Assembly (NCBI RefSeq): GCF_000024905.1
Contig: NC_013522.1
Location: forward strand, 1,550,001-1,614,000
Direction of reading: 5' to 3'
Source: Thermanaerovibrio acidaminovorans DSM 6589
GTDB taxonomy: Bacteria > Synergistota > Synergistia > Synergistales > Synergistaceae
Length of the DNA stretch: 64,000 nt
This document shows positions 48,710 to 58,171 of the stretch, one piece after another; positions within the stretch are counted from its first letter, which is position 1, and each line of letters begins with the position of its first letter. The position numbers and the translations under genes were made by a program. A model generated the notes under the pieces. That model saw only the letters and a program-made list of their open reading frames with translations, did not search any database and was not told the origin of the DNA.

Positions 48710-48934
48710 CTAGGAGATTACCACCAGTATCAGGGATATCAGCATGAACAGCCCCATCAGCACCGCGGATATCTTGGTGAGGCCGCTCATCCTCTGCCAA
48801 GCCCCACCATCCGCCTGGGTGCCCCCGCCGAACATGCCGGAGAAGCCACCGCTCTTCCTCTGCTGCATAAGTATGGACCCGCAAAGGGCCACGCAGAGGA
48901 CCAACTGAACCAAGATCAAAAGGACCCTCACCAT
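48710..48934 (-). CDS. secG: Preprotein translocase subunit SecG
   Basis: 74 aa with two membrane helices (VRVLLILVQLVLCVALCGSI and KISAVLMGLFMLISLILVVI) separated by LMQQRKSGGFSGMFGGGTQ, the SecG loop. Accessory subunit of SecYEG. Start ATG 48934 with GGGGGTG upstream. Confidence 0.93.
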   Translation of the reverse strand: MVRVLLILVQLVLCVALCGSILMQQRKSGGFSGMFGGGTQADGGAWQRMSGLTKISAVLMGLFMLISLILVVIS

Positions 48935-48994
48935 CAGCACCCCCAAAAGGACTCGCACCAAAAGTCCGGGCCGCCCCCAGGACGACCCAGCTAA

Positions 48995-49579
48995 CTATTC
49001 TACCACAAGCGGAAGGGCCAACACCAACCTCCTGGCCGCCCGGGCCCGGTGGGATATCCGGTCCTTCAGGGCCCCCACCTGGGCCAGGGTGACGTCAAGC
49101 CCCAGGGGCATGAACACCGGGTCGTAGCCGAACCCCCCGTCCCCCATGGGACGCTCCGCTATGGTGCCCCAGAGCTCCCCCCGAAAGGTGTAGCTTCTCC
49201 CGTCCGGGAAGGCCAGGGCAGCAACGCAAACGAACCGGGCCCGCCGGTCCCGCTCCCCCCGTAGCCGCTCCAGAAGCCAACCAATCCTCTCCGGATCGCT
49301 GCCCGCCACCCGGGCGGACCGGACACCGGGGGCCATGCCCAGGGACACCACCTCCAACCCCGAGTCCTCCGCCAGCACGGGCCTGTCCTGCCCCGCAAGG
49401 AACGACCGGGCCTTCTTTAGGGCGTTGCCCTGGTAGGTGTCCTGGTCCTCCTCCACCGGCGGAACCTCCGAGGGGAGCACCAACCTCACCGGGGCCCCAT
49501 CCCCCAGGAGCCTCTCCCACTCCCTGACCTTGCCCCGGTTGCCGGTGGCGAGCACCACCTCAACGGGCCAGGATCTCAT
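48995..49579 (-). CDS. rdgB: RdgB/HAM1 nucleoside triphosphate pyrophosphatase
   Basis: 194 aa: VEVVLATGNRGKVREWERLL, YQGNALKKARSFLAG, VLAEDSGLEVVSLGMAPGVR and MGDGGFGYDPVFMPLG are the family blocks. Removes inosine and xanthosine triphosphates. Overlaps rph by 20 bp; rph-rdgB is a common pair. Confidence 0.96.
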   Translation of the reverse strand: MRSWPVEVVLATGNRGKVREWERLLGDGAPVRLVLPSEVPPVEEDQDTYQGNALKKARSFLAGQDRPVLAEDSGLEVVSLGMAPGVRSARVAGSDPERIGWLLERLRGERDRRARFVCVAALAFPDGRSYTFRGELWGTIAERPMGDGGFGYDPVFMPLGLDVTLAQVGALKDRISHRARAARRLVLALPLVVE

Positions 49580-50312
49580 GGAGATCACCTACCCCCAACA
49601 CCTCCAGCTGCAGGGCGTGTAGCCTCCGGATCCCCACATCCGCCAGGGATAGCATGTCCCGGAAGGACTCCATGGAGAACAGCGCGTCCTCCCCGGTGCC
49701 CTGGATCTCCACGAACCGGCCGTCCTCCGCCATCACCACGTTGCAGTCCACCTGGGCGGAGGAGTCCTCCTCGTAGCACAGGTCCAACATCACTTCCCCC
49801 GCCACGATGCCGGCGCTCACCGCCGCCACCTGGTGAACCACCGGCATGGAGCCCACCAGGCCGTTGGACATAAGCCAACGGCACGCGTCCACCAGGGCCA
49901 CGAAGGAGGCGGTTATGGCAGCGGTCCGGGTCCCACCGTCCGCCTGGAGCACGTCACAATCTATCCAGATGGTCCGCTCCCCAAGAAGGGACAGGTCCAC
50001 CGACGCCCGGAGGGACCGCCCTATCAGCCGCTGGATCTCCTGCCCCCGGGCGTTGGGCTTGCCCCGGCTTATCTCCCTCTGGGTCCGCTGATGGGTGGAC
50101 CGGGGGAGCATGGCGTACTCGGCGCTTACCCACCCCCTGCCGCTCCCCCGAAGGAACTGGGGGACCTTCTCCTCCACCGACGCGGTGCATAGAACGTGGG
50201 TGTTACCCCACCTTATCAGCGCGGAACCCTCCGCATACCGATTGCAGCCCCGCTCTATCCGCACAGGCCTCAGGTCCCCACTGGACCTCCCGTCGATCCT
50301 AGCCACCCGCAT
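49560..50312 (-). CDS. rph: Ribonuclease PH
   Basis: 250 aa: LRPVRIERGCNRYAEGSALI, GNTHVLCTASVEEKVP, GRGWVSAEYAMLPRSTHQR, EIQRLIGRSLRASVDL, CDVLQADGGTRTAAITAS and DLCYEEDSSAQVDCNVVMA. A phosphorolytic 3'-5' exonuclease that trims tRNA 3' ends. Confidence 0.97.
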   Translation of the reverse strand: MRVARIDGRSSGDLRPVRIERGCNRYAEGSALIRWGNTHVLCTASVEEKVPQFLRGSGRGWVSAEYAMLPRSTHQRTQREISRGKPNARGQEIQRLIGRSLRASVDLSLLGERTIWIDCDVLQADGGTRTAAITASFVALVDACRWLMSNGLVGSMPVVHQVAAVSAGIVAGEVMLDLCYEEDSSAQVDCNVVMAEDGRFVEIQGTGEDALFSMESFRDMLSLADVGIRRLHALQLEVLGVGDLHEILAR

Positions 50313-50317
50313 ACCCC

Positions 50318-50989
50318 CTAGTTCTTGATCGTCCAGGGCTTGGAGAGATCCACCACCGACCGGTCAGACACGTCCTGCCCATCCACGTAGAACTTCACCT
50401 TCCTGGTGGGCTTGAAGTTGTCCTGCATGGTCTTCACGATGGCGGTGATCACCATTCCCGCCCGGTCCTTCCCCAACCCCTTGAGACCCTCGTAGAATGC
50501 CCCGTTCAGGTTGAGGTACAGCCAGTCCCCGCTCCTGAAGAGGTGAAGCACCCTCACCGAGTCCGCCATCCAGCCGGAGCTCCTGAGCTCCGCCAGCAGG
50601 AAATCCAGCACCGCCCTCATGGCCTCCTCGTCGCTCCCCGCCACGGGAACCTTGAAGTCCCGCTCCTCGAACGACTCCCCGGAGGGGACGTACACCCTGA
50701 GGCTGCCCCCGCCCGCCTGGGCCACGTCCTCCGACAGGGGCCTCATCTGGACCTCCTCCGGGGAGGTGACGGTCCCGGTGATCCTCCTCCCCCGGTCGTC
50801 CATGTACCGGAACGCCAACGACGTGGCCCCGTAGCCCACCGCGAAGAATATGGCCATCAGCGATAGCCACGCCAGGATCCGGAAGGGCATCGGCGCCTTC
50901 CTCCTGGGCCGTTCCTCCTCGTCCCTGCCGGTCTCGTAACGCCTGCCCTCGTACCTGTCGTACTCCCTGCGGTAATCATCCCTAGCCAT
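50318..50989 (-). CDS. GerMN-domain membrane protein
   Basis: 223 aa: a charged cytoplasmic N-terminus, one membrane helix (FRILAWLSLMAIFFAVGYGA) and an extracytoplasmic GerMN domain (GSLRVYVPSGESFEERDFKV, LLAELRSSGWMADSVRVLHL, DWLYLNLNGAFYEGLKGLGK, VKFYVDGQDVSD). Proteins like this act with cell-wall amidases; the amidase gene lies 15 bp upstream in the operon. Confidence 0.85.
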   Translation of the reverse strand: MARDDYRREYDRYEGRRYETGRDEEERPRRKAPMPFRILAWLSLMAIFFAVGYGATSLAFRYMDDRGRRITGTVTSPEEVQMRPLSEDVAQAGGGSLRVYVPSGESFEERDFKVPVAGSDEEAMRAVLDFLLAELRSSGWMADSVRVLHLFRSGDWLYLNLNGAFYEGLKGLGKDRAGMVITAIVKTMQDNFKPTRKVKFYVDGQDVSDRSVVDLSKPWTIKN

Positions 50990-51004
50990 CTGACATCCTC
51001 CAAA

Positions 51005-52690
51005 TCACCTCTTATTGACCTGCCTAAGGTACTCCACTATGCCCCTGGCAAGCAACGAGGCCATCCTGCCCTGAAAGGCCGGATCCCTCAGCAGCGCCGC
51101 GTCCCTGGGATCGGTTATGAACCCCATCTCCACCAACACCGCCGGCATGGCGGCCCCCTTGAGCACGTAGAAGGGGGCCTGGGCCACCCGCTTCATGCTT
51201 AGCCCCCCTGCCTTGCCGCTCCTGAACAGGGCCTCCGCAAAACTGGTGCTCTCGTCCACCTTCTGGTTCTGCTGCATGTCCCCCAGGATCTGCATCAGGA
51301 GCCGGGTCCTGCGGTCCGCCGCCCCTCCGCCATCCCCATCCCCCGAGTCCTCCAGCTCCCGGTTCTCGAACAGGGCCAGCCTCATGGCGTCCTTGTCGGT
51401 GGGCAGCGACATCAGGTACAGCTCCACCCCTCGGGAGGTCCTACCCGCCGGCAGGGCGTTGCAGTGAAGGCTCACGAACAGGTCCGCGTTCCATTGGTTG
51501 GCCAGGCGGGTCCTCTCCGACAGCTTCAGGTACCGGTCATCCTCCCGGGTGAGCCTCACGTCCACCCCGTAGGCGCTCAGCACGTCCCTCAAGAGAAGGG
51601 CCACCTTCAAGTTGATATCCTTCTCCCGAAGGCCGTTGCCAATGGCCCCCGGGTCCTTACCCCCGTGCCCCGGGTCCACCGCCACCACCGGCCTGGCGGA
51701 TCCCTTGAAGACCCGTTCCACCGTCATGAACGAGGGCGGACCCCCAGCCTCCGCCTTCCTCTCCCGGGGCCCCTCCTTGGCCTGACCGTTGGCCCCAGCG
51801 GATCCCTTGCGACTGGCTCCACTGGAGGCCTCCACCACCCCCCCCCCATCGGCGCTGGCGGTGGATGACGGCCGGTCCGGGAAATCCAGCACGAGCCGCA
51901 GGGGCCCCTCAAGCCAGCTCACCTTAACCGGCAGGTACGAGGCCCTGAAGGATATGACGCTCCCATCGCCGCCAGCGGTGACCGATAAGGTGGCCACCTC
52001 CGGCCTGGGAGGCTGAGGGATGAGCCCCATCGGAAGCCCCCCGGGAACCCTCACCTCAACTCCCACATCGGTCTTGCTCACCACCACCCCATCCCGGGAG
52101 CCAAGCTCCAGGACGCACCGGACGAAACCGCTGTTGATCCCCCACCGGGCGGCCTTCACCACCGGCGAGGCCGGGGTCCGGACCTCCTCCGGCGACACCG
52201 CAGGCTTTGGATCCTCCTTTCGGGCCTCCGACCGGGTCCCCCCGTCCCCCTCATGGGTGGGGCGGGATACCCCCCGGAAGGCCAGATCCCCCTTGGTACC
52301 CGCGGACCTAAGGAACGCGTTGATCACCGAAAGGGCCCCCCGGTGCTCCACCCACCAATGTCCCCCCTGACCCAGCACCGGATGCTGGAGGGGGAACACC
52401 GCGCCGTTCACCCGGGCCACCGGGGAACCGGACCAGAACTCCACCTTCCTGCCCCCCAACGTCACCACCAGCCCGTCGGGCCTCGGGTTCCAGGAGAGCC
52501 CCAAAAGCGACAGGACCTGATCCGCCGCCACCAGCGTAAGGTCCCCCTGGCGCATCACCGGCACGTCACCCTTCCGGACGTCCCCGTTCCAAAGGGTCCA
52601 CAGCACCTCCTCCCCGGAGGCGCTGGCCCCAAGTCCCAAGGCCACCACCATGGCCAGCGCGAGGACTCCGACCAAAGACCTACGGATCAT
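51005..52690 (-). CDS. N-acetylmuramoyl-L-alanine amidase (Amidase_3)
   Basis: 561 aa starting at ATG 52690 (MIRRSLVGVLALAMVVALGL signal peptide). An N-terminal copper-amine-oxidase-like/AMIN-like domain of about 270 aa (VVKAARWGINSGFVRCVLEL, PLRLVLDFPDRPS) and a Pro/Ser/Gly linker precede the zinc amidase domain: VVAVDPGHGGKDPGAIGN (His ligand), REKDINLKVALLLRDVL, RTRLANQWNADLFVSLHCNA and AVLVEMGFITDPRD (catalytic Glu). Hydrolyses peptidoglycan stem linkages. The ATG overlaps the aldolase stop. Confidence 0.93.
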   Translation of the reverse strand: MIRRSLVGVLALAMVVALGLGASASGEEVLWTLWNGDVRKGDVPVMRQGDLTLVAADQVLSLLGLSWNPRPDGLVVTLGGRKVEFWSGSPVARVNGAVFPLQHPVLGQGGHWWVEHRGALSVINAFLRSAGTKGDLAFRGVSRPTHEGDGGTRSEARKEDPKPAVSPEEVRTPASPVVKAARWGINSGFVRCVLELGSRDGVVVSKTDVGVEVRVPGGLPMGLIPQPPRPEVATLSVTAGGDGSVISFRASYLPVKVSWLEGPLRLVLDFPDRPSSTASADGGGVVEASSGASRKGSAGANGQAKEGPRERKAEAGGPPSFMTVERVFKGSARPVVAVDPGHGGKDPGAIGNGLREKDINLKVALLLRDVLSAYGVDVRLTREDDRYLKLSERTRLANQWNADLFVSLHCNALPAGRTSRGVELYLMSLPTDKDAMRLALFENRELEDSGDGDGGGAADRRTRLLMQILGDMQQNQKVDESTSFAEALFRSGKAGGLSMKRVAQAPFYVLKGAAMPAVLVEMGFITDPRDAALLRDPAFQGRMASLLARGIVEYLRQVNKR

Positions 52691-53718
52691 CAACTTCCAA
52701 ACCCCGCCTCCTTCAACACCAGCCGTGCCCCCTGGACCACCTGGTCCCAGGACACGTCCCGGTGGGTCACCAGCCTTATCCTCCCATCCGGGGAGGGGGA
52801 TACCAGCACCCCCTGACGGGCCAGGTTGGACACGAACTCCTCCCGCCGGACATGAGGGGGAAGCTCCAGGTAGACCATGTTGGTAGGACACGGCACCCGC
52901 TGGACCCCAAGTCCCCCCTCCTCCAGCATATCGGCGAGCAGCTGGGCCTTCCGGTGATCCTCCTCCAGCCTCCCCCACTGGCCCAACGCCACTATCCCCG
53001 CGGCGGCCACCACACCCGCCTGCCGGAGGCCTCCCCCAACCCGCTTCCTCCAGTGCCGGGCCTCCCGGACGAAATCCGCTGGGCCGCACAGGAGGGACCC
53101 CATGGGGGCCCCCAGCCCCTTGGAGAGGCAAACCATTATGGAGTCCGCCACCGCCCCGTAATCCGAGGGACTACACCCCACCGCTAGGGCGGCGTTGAAG
53201 AGCCGGGCCCCGTCCAGGTGCACCTTGAGCCCCAGGGACCTGGCAGCCCCGGAGGGGGCCCTCAGCCGATCAGGCCCCAAGGCAAGCCCCCCGCGGGAGT
53301 TGTGGGTGTCCTCCAGGCAGAGCAACCGCCCGGGAGCGAAGTGCACGTTCCCCCTAAGGGGGACGGAACTTAGAACCTCCTCCTCCGACGGGGCCCCGGA
53401 CGAGTCATCAAGCACCACGGGCATCACCCCTCCCAGGGCCGCCATGCCCCCCGCCTCGAAGCTGTAGACGTGGGAACCGCGCCCCACCAGGGCGGAGGTG
53501 CCCCGGCCGCACCAGGTGAGGACCGCCAGCAGGTTCCCCATGGTGCCGGAGCACACGAAGAGGGCGTCCTGGGTACCCAGCATCTGGGCCCCCATCTCCT
53601 CCAACCGGCGGACCGTGGGGTCCTCCCCGTAGACGTCGTCACCCACCTCCGCCGCCGCCATGGCCCGGCGCATCTCGTCGCTGGGCTTGGTAACCGTGTC
53701 GCTCCTGAAATCGATCAT
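52690..53718 (-). CDS. ltaE: Low-specificity L-threonine aldolase
   Basis: 342 aa PLP enzyme: IDFRSDTVTKPSDEMRRAMA, VGDDVYGEDPTVRRLEE, LEDTHNSRGG, LGLKVHLDGARLFNAALAVG and the PLP lysine in SIMVCLSKGLGAPMGS. Splits L-threonine into glycine and acetaldehyde. Start follows GAGGAGG. Confidence 0.94.
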   Translation of the reverse strand: MIDFRSDTVTKPSDEMRRAMAAAEVGDDVYGEDPTVRRLEEMGAQMLGTQDALFVCSGTMGNLLAVLTWCGRGTSALVGRGSHVYSFEAGGMAALGGVMPVVLDDSSGAPSEEEVLSSVPLRGNVHFAPGRLLCLEDTHNSRGGLALGPDRLRAPSGAARSLGLKVHLDGARLFNAALAVGCSPSDYGAVADSIMVCLSKGLGAPMGSLLCGPADFVREARHWRKRVGGGLRQAGVVAAAGIVALGQWGRLEEDHRKAQLLADMLEEGGLGVQRVPCPTNMVYLELPPHVRREEFVSNLARQGVLVSPSPDGRIRLVTHRDVSWDQVVQGARLVLKEAGFGS

Positions 53719-53731
53719 CGAAAGCCCCTCC

Positions 53732-54556
53732 TCAAAGCGATATCCCCAGCCTGGCCCAGGGGATGGCGGTGGCCTCCATGCTCACCCCCATGGATATCCC
53801 GGGCTTGTTGTCCCCGTGAAAGTCGGATCCCCCGGTGGGGACCAGCCCAAGCTCCCGAGTAACCCGGATGAGCTCCACCCGGTCCAGGATCCCGGCGGTG
53901 GGGTGAAGGCACTCAACCCCCCACAGGCCAAAGGACCTGAGGTCCCTTACGAGCCCGTACAGGTCATCCCACCCGAGCTGGGTCTGCATGGGGTGGGCCA
54001 TCACCGGCAGACCACCGGACTCCCTTATGAGACGCACCGCGTCGGCGGGGGAGAGCCGGGGCCTAGGGAAGTAGGCGGGGGCCCCCCGCTTGAGGAATCG
54101 GTGGAAGGCCTCGTAGTAGTCCCCCACGTAGCCCTTCCGCAACATCACCTTGGCTATGTGGGGCCTGCCCACCAGGTCCGAGCCCGCCTCGGCCCGGACC
54201 TCCTCCATGTCCACCGGGCAACCCAGGTCCGACAGCCGATCGCATATCTTGAAGTTCCGCTCTTCCCTGCCCTGGCGGATCCAGACCAGCGCATCCGACA
54301 GGGGCCCCGTGGGGGACACCCGGTAACCCAGGATGTGGAGGGTATACGGGGCCTCCCCGGAGACCTCCACCCCCGGTATGCCCTTGATGCCCTGGGAGGC
54401 GCAGGCGGCCAGAAACTCCTCGTTCCCCTCCATGGTGTCGTGGTCCGTCAGGGCCATGACGGACAGCCCCAACCGGCGCCCCAACCGGACCAGCTCATGG
54501 GGGGTGAGGGTGCCATCCGAGAAGGTGCTGTGCAGGTGCAGATCAACCAGGATCAA
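53732..54556 (-). CDS. PHP-domain phosphoesterase
   Basis: 274 aa from TTG 54556 (AGGAG eight bases upstream). Metal ligands in VDLHLHSTFSDGTLTPHEL, LTDHDTMEGNEEF, GVEVSG, GRPHIAKVML, MAHPMQT and TGGSDFHGDNKPG. It resembles RNase AM / 3',5'-nucleotide bisphosphate phosphatases that act on 5' ends or pAp, but the exact substrate is not shown by sequence. Confidence 0.88.
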   Translation of the reverse strand: MILVDLHLHSTFSDGTLTPHELVRLGRRLGLSVMALTDHDTMEGNEEFLAACASQGIKGIPGVEVSGEAPYTLHILGYRVSPTGPLSDALVWIRQGREERNFKICDRLSDLGCPVDMEEVRAEAGSDLVGRPHIAKVMLRKGYVGDYYEAFHRFLKRGAPAYFPRPRLSPADAVRLIRESGGLPVMAHPMQTQLGWDDLYGLVRDLRSFGLWGVECLHPTAGILDRVELIRVTRELGLVPTGGSDFHGDNKPGISMGVSMEATAIPWARLGISL

Positions 54557-54617
54557 CCGCAGGTCTCCTCAATTAAAAAGCCCCCCCTAGGGAGGGCCAC
54601 GGGATGGTTGGGGCGGG

Positions 54618-55142
54618 TCATTCCTCCCCTTCCTCCCCCTCGCTCACCAACTCGTCGATGTCGAAGAGGCCCGCCAGGTCCAGCAGCACTATGAGCCGCC
54701 CGTCCTCCAGCTTGGCCACCCCCTGGACGTACTCCCGGCCCACGCCCACGTCGGTGCCAACTCCGGACTCAACCTGGCCATCCCGGATGGTGCGAACCTC
54801 CCGAACCGCGTCCACCAGGACGCCGAAGAGGATCTCCTGGTACTCCGCCACCACGATCCTGGAGTCGTTGGTCTTGACGGAGGGGGCGTTGCCCATCTTG
54901 ACCGCCATGTCCAGCACGGGGATCACCGTTCCCCGGAGGTTTATGACCCCCCTGACGTAGGAGGGGGCGTTGGGCACCCGGGTTATGGACGGGGGAACGT
55001 GGACTATCTCCCTCACCATGTTGACGTCCAGACCGCAGTACTCCCCCACCAGGTCGAAGACCAGGAGGATCCGCTCCGCCTCCCGCACGTCAACCTCGCC
55101 GGGCTTGCCTTCCGCCTTGTTAAGGGTCTCTATCTCAGCCAT
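54618..55142 (-). CDS. cheW: CheW-like chemotaxis coupling protein
   Basis: 174 aa from ATG 55142. ERILLVFDLVGEYCGLDVNM, VREIVHVPPSITRVPNAPSY, VRGVINLRGTVIPVLDMAVK and VGVGREYVQGVAKLEDGRLI are CheW signatures. Links chemoreceptors to CheA. It overlaps the GGDEF gene and has an acidic tail. Confidence 0.93.
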   Translation of the reverse strand: MAEIETLNKAEGKPGEVDVREAERILLVFDLVGEYCGLDVNMVREIVHVPPSITRVPNAPSYVRGVINLRGTVIPVLDMAVKMGNAPSVKTNDSRIVVAEYQEILFGVLVDAVREVRTIRDGQVESGVGTDVGVGREYVQGVAKLEDGRLIVLLDLAGLFDIDELVSEGEEGEE

Positions 55143-57504
55143 GGGCCATCCCTCCCTGATGTGCTTTGCGCTCCCGCTTATCATTGTACATCCTTTCGTC
55201 CGCCAAGCGAATAAGCTGATCACCATCATCCCCGTCGTCGGGGTACACCGCCACCCCCGCGTCAACGGTGATCCTATAGTCTACACCAAGGTCCAGGGAG
55301 CCCGCCAACTCCTTCAGCGATCGGACCATCCCCTCCGCCCTGGATCGATCCACGTCCCAGAGCAACAGGACGAACTCGTCCCCCCCGTACCGGGCGAACA
55401 GGTCCCCCAGGCAGGTCCTGCGATCCACCTCCCGGGCGAACCGCTTGAGCACCTCGTCCCCCGCCGAGTGACCGAACCGGTCGTTCAGGTCCTTAAAGTT
55501 CCCCAGGTCCATCATCACCACCGCGAAGGACCTGTCGTCCCTCTTGGCCCGGCTCAGCATCTCCGCCAGGGTGACCTTGAACTTCCTTATGTTGGCCACC
55601 CCGGTGAGGGAGTCCCTCTGGGTCTCGGTCTTGACCCGGTCCACCAGCTCCAGCAGCCGCCAGGCCACCGCCACGTGTCCCGCCAGGATGGAGAAGGTCT
55701 CCTCCTCCTGGGGACCGAAGGCCCCCACGTGGTCGTCCTCTATGCACAGCACCCCGTAGATCCTGCCGTGGATCGCTATGGGCACGTCCAGCTGACTCCT
55801 TACGGTGGGAATCAGGGGGATCCACTCCCGGGCCTTGGAAACGTCCCGGGTGTTCTGCATGACCCCGTTCCTGGCCGCCCTAGCCACCAGGGACGTACCC
55901 TTGCTCAAGACCCTATTCACCGCCTCCACGTCATCGTAACGGTTGGAGGAGGACATCACCGAGACCCCTCCTTCAGCGGTCTCCACCTTGAAAACCGTTA
56001 CGCTCCTGTAGCCAAGCCGGTCCGCCACCATGTTCACCACCGACCGGACCATGTCCTCCAGAGAACCGGTAAAGGACATCTCCCGCACTATGTTGTGGAG
56101 GAGCCGCATCTCCCTCATCCGGCTCTCCAGCTCCCGCACGTGATAGGAATGCTCCAGCATGAAGCCCAGGTACCGACACACATCCTCCATCAGGTGGACG
56201 TCCTCCTGGTTGAAGCGCCCCTTCCGGTGATCCTGGAGGTCCAGAAGGCCCACCACCTCTCCGGCGGAGGACAGGATGGGCACCGCCAGCTCCGACCGGA
56301 TCCGCTCGTGACCGGTCCTGTAGAGAGGGTCACAGGAGGTATCGTTGCAGAGGTAGGGGCTGGCCTCCCGGACCACCCACCCCCAGATCCCCTCCAGCCT
56401 ATTGGGGGAAAGGACCCGGACCGAATCGGACTGGGGTAGCCCCTTGAAGGCCTTGAGGATGAAGACCCTATCCCCATCCACCTGGTCCTGGACCAGCAGG
56501 TACACGTTTGGATATCCCATGGAGGCAACCGCCTCCACTATCCTCCTGCAAAGACCGTCGAGATCCATCAGCGCAGAGGGAGCCCCCATAATAGAAAGCA
56601 ACGCCTCCGCCACTTTGCCGTGTTGACGCATCCGCACCATCCGGACCAATTTTGGATGGGGCTTGACCCTCGGCTCCCCCTCCCTGACCGGGGCCCTCCG
56701 GGCCTCCATGGAGGAGATCACGTAGGAGAGGAGAGAGGCTATGATGGACACGAACCACAGGTCCCTCCGCTTAAGCTCGAAGGGGGACTCCACATTGAGC
56801 ACCCCCAGCCGCCGGCCCCCTATCTGAAGGGGCACCGCCACCTCCGACCGGACCTCCGCACCGCTTGGCACGTAGGCGGGGTCCGAGGACACGTCCTTCA
56901 CCAGGACCGGCCTGCCCTCCATGAAGGCCCTCCAAACAACACCCCGTCCCCGGGGAAGCTCCAATCCCAGCTGGAAGTTGTCCGACGCGGCCACCTGGGA
57001 CAGCACGTCGTCATCCCGGCGGTACAGGAACACCGAAACGTACCAGCGGGCACCGATGGACATAAGGTCCCGCACCGCTATCCGGGCCGCCTCTTCCACC
57101 TCCTGGGCCTCCGAAACGTGATGGGCCACGTCCATCAGGACCCTTATGAGCCGGTCGTTGAAGAACCTGGTCCTCAGGCGCCAAAGGAGGGGCACCACTA
57201 TGGAGCCCAACACCACCACCAGCTCATGGACAGGGCGGCCCATCAGAGCCATGAGCAACGACACCATCCCCACCAGCAGGGTCATGGAGATCCAGTTTGG
57301 CACCGGCCCCCGGTCCCACATGAGGGCCACGAAGGCCACCCCTATGAACGGGAAGAGGGGCACGAACCTGAGCCAGAAACCAAGGACTAGCCCCGCCAGG
57401 AGGACCCCGCATACCATAAGGTACCAAACCCGGTGAAGGGTCAGGATCAGCCCCCGGGACGATAGACGGCGAAAGATGGACCTTGCGGGATCACCAGGCC
57501 TCAC
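55135..57504 (-). CDS. Membrane GAF-GAF-GAF-GGDEF diguanylate cyclase
   Basis: 789 aa from GTG 57504. About four membrane helices at residues 25-105 (VWYLMVCGVLLAGLVLGFWL; VLGSIVVPLLW), then three GAF-like domains (about 115-270, 300-460, 470-620) and a C-terminal GGDEF domain with LFARYGGDEFVLLLWDVDRS. The active-site GGDEF is intact; the usual RxxD inhibitory site five residues before it is absent (CLGD), so product feedback may be missing. Encoded next to cheW and a phosphodiesterase. Confidence 0.9.
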   Translation of the reverse strand: MRPGDPARSIFRRLSSRGLILTLHRVWYLMVCGVLLAGLVLGFWLRFVPLFPFIGVAFVALMWDRGPVPNWISMTLLVGMVSLLMALMGRPVHELVVVLGSIVVPLLWRLRTRFFNDRLIRVLMDVAHHVSEAQEVEEAARIAVRDLMSIGARWYVSVFLYRRDDDVLSQVAASDNFQLGLELPRGRGVVWRAFMEGRPVLVKDVSSDPAYVPSGAEVRSEVAVPLQIGGRRLGVLNVESPFELKRRDLWFVSIIASLLSYVISSMEARRAPVREGEPRVKPHPKLVRMVRMRQHGKVAEALLSIMGAPSALMDLDGLCRRIVEAVASMGYPNVYLLVQDQVDGDRVFILKAFKGLPQSDSVRVLSPNRLEGIWGWVVREASPYLCNDTSCDPLYRTGHERIRSELAVPILSSAGEVVGLLDLQDHRKGRFNQEDVHLMEDVCRYLGFMLEHSYHVRELESRMREMRLLHNIVREMSFTGSLEDMVRSVVNMVADRLGYRSVTVFKVETAEGGVSVMSSSNRYDDVEAVNRVLSKGTSLVARAARNGVMQNTRDVSKAREWIPLIPTVRSQLDVPIAIHGRIYGVLCIEDDHVGAFGPQEEETFSILAGHVAVAWRLLELVDRVKTETQRDSLTGVANIRKFKVTLAEMLSRAKRDDRSFAVVMMDLGNFKDLNDRFGHSAGDEVLKRFAREVDRRTCLGDLFARYGGDEFVLLLWDVDRSRAEGMVRSLKELAGSLDLGVDYRITVDAGVAVYPDDGDDGDQLIRLADERMYNDKRERKAHQGGMAHG

Positions 57505-58054
57505 GATGCAGGACCTCGCCGTCCAACGTCACGATGCCAAGCCCGCCGGTGGAGACCACCGCGAAGCTGGCGGGGTCCTTGCCCTTGGGGAGGCTCAGGG
57601 AACCGGGGTTTAGGAACACCGTGTCCCCCTCCCGGATAACCGACGCCACGTGGGTGTGCCCCGACAGGGCCAGCCGGAAGCCCCCCTTGAGGGCCTCCTC
57701 CCTAAAGGCGTTGAAGTCCTCTCCATGGGCCCCTATGACCGATATGCCCTCCCAGAAGACCGCTAACCGGTCCACCAGCGGAACGGGGGCCATCAGCTGG
57801 TCCACCGACGCATCGCAGTTGCCCCGGATGAGGAAGAGGGGGACCTGCACCCGGCCAAGCGCCTCCGAAAGCCCCTTGGGATCGTATAGATCGGGTAGCG
57901 GGTTCCTGGGCCCGTGATAGAACAGATCGCCGCAGTGGACCACGAAGCTGGCCCCCGGGACGAAGGACTCGAACCGCCCCCACGCGCCGGCACTGCCGTG
58001 GACGTCGCTGCACACCAGGAAGAACCTATCTCCCTTCAGAAGATCCAGGGACAC
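57491..58054 (-). CDS. YfcE/MJ0936-type metallophosphoesterase
   Basis: 187 aa from GTG 58054 (AGGGGGG upstream): FLVCSDVHGSAGAWGRFESF, VVHCGDLFYHGPRNPLPDLY, LFLIRGNCDASVD, LALSGHTHV and FLNPGSLSLPKG are the metal-binding motifs of YfcE phosphodiesterases. Substrate unknown. It overlaps the GGDEF gene by 14 bp. Confidence 0.92.
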   Translation of the reverse strand: MSLDLLKGDRFFLVCSDVHGSAGAWGRFESFVPGASFVVHCGDLFYHGPRNPLPDLYDPKGLSEALGRVQVPLFLIRGNCDASVDQLMAPVPLVDRLAVFWEGISVIGAHGEDFNAFREEALKGGFRLALSGHTHVASVIREGDTVFLNPGSLSLPKGKDPASFAVVSTGGLGIVTLDGEVLHREAW

Positions 58055-58102
58055 TTGAACCCCCCCTAACTCGGAATCGCGGGTCTGGAATAGATTTGTA
58101 AT

Positions 58103-58108
58103 ATTATA
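58103..58108 (-). promoter_or_regulatory. -10 element for the yfcE-GGDEF-cheW operon
   Basis: TATAAT on the minus strand 49 bp upstream of the GTG start; no clear -35. Confidence 0.5.
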
Positions 58109-58171
58109 GCCCACGAACCGGAGTCCGGCACCGGACCGGATGGGGCCAGGGGCCAAGCGGAAGGCTGGAAC

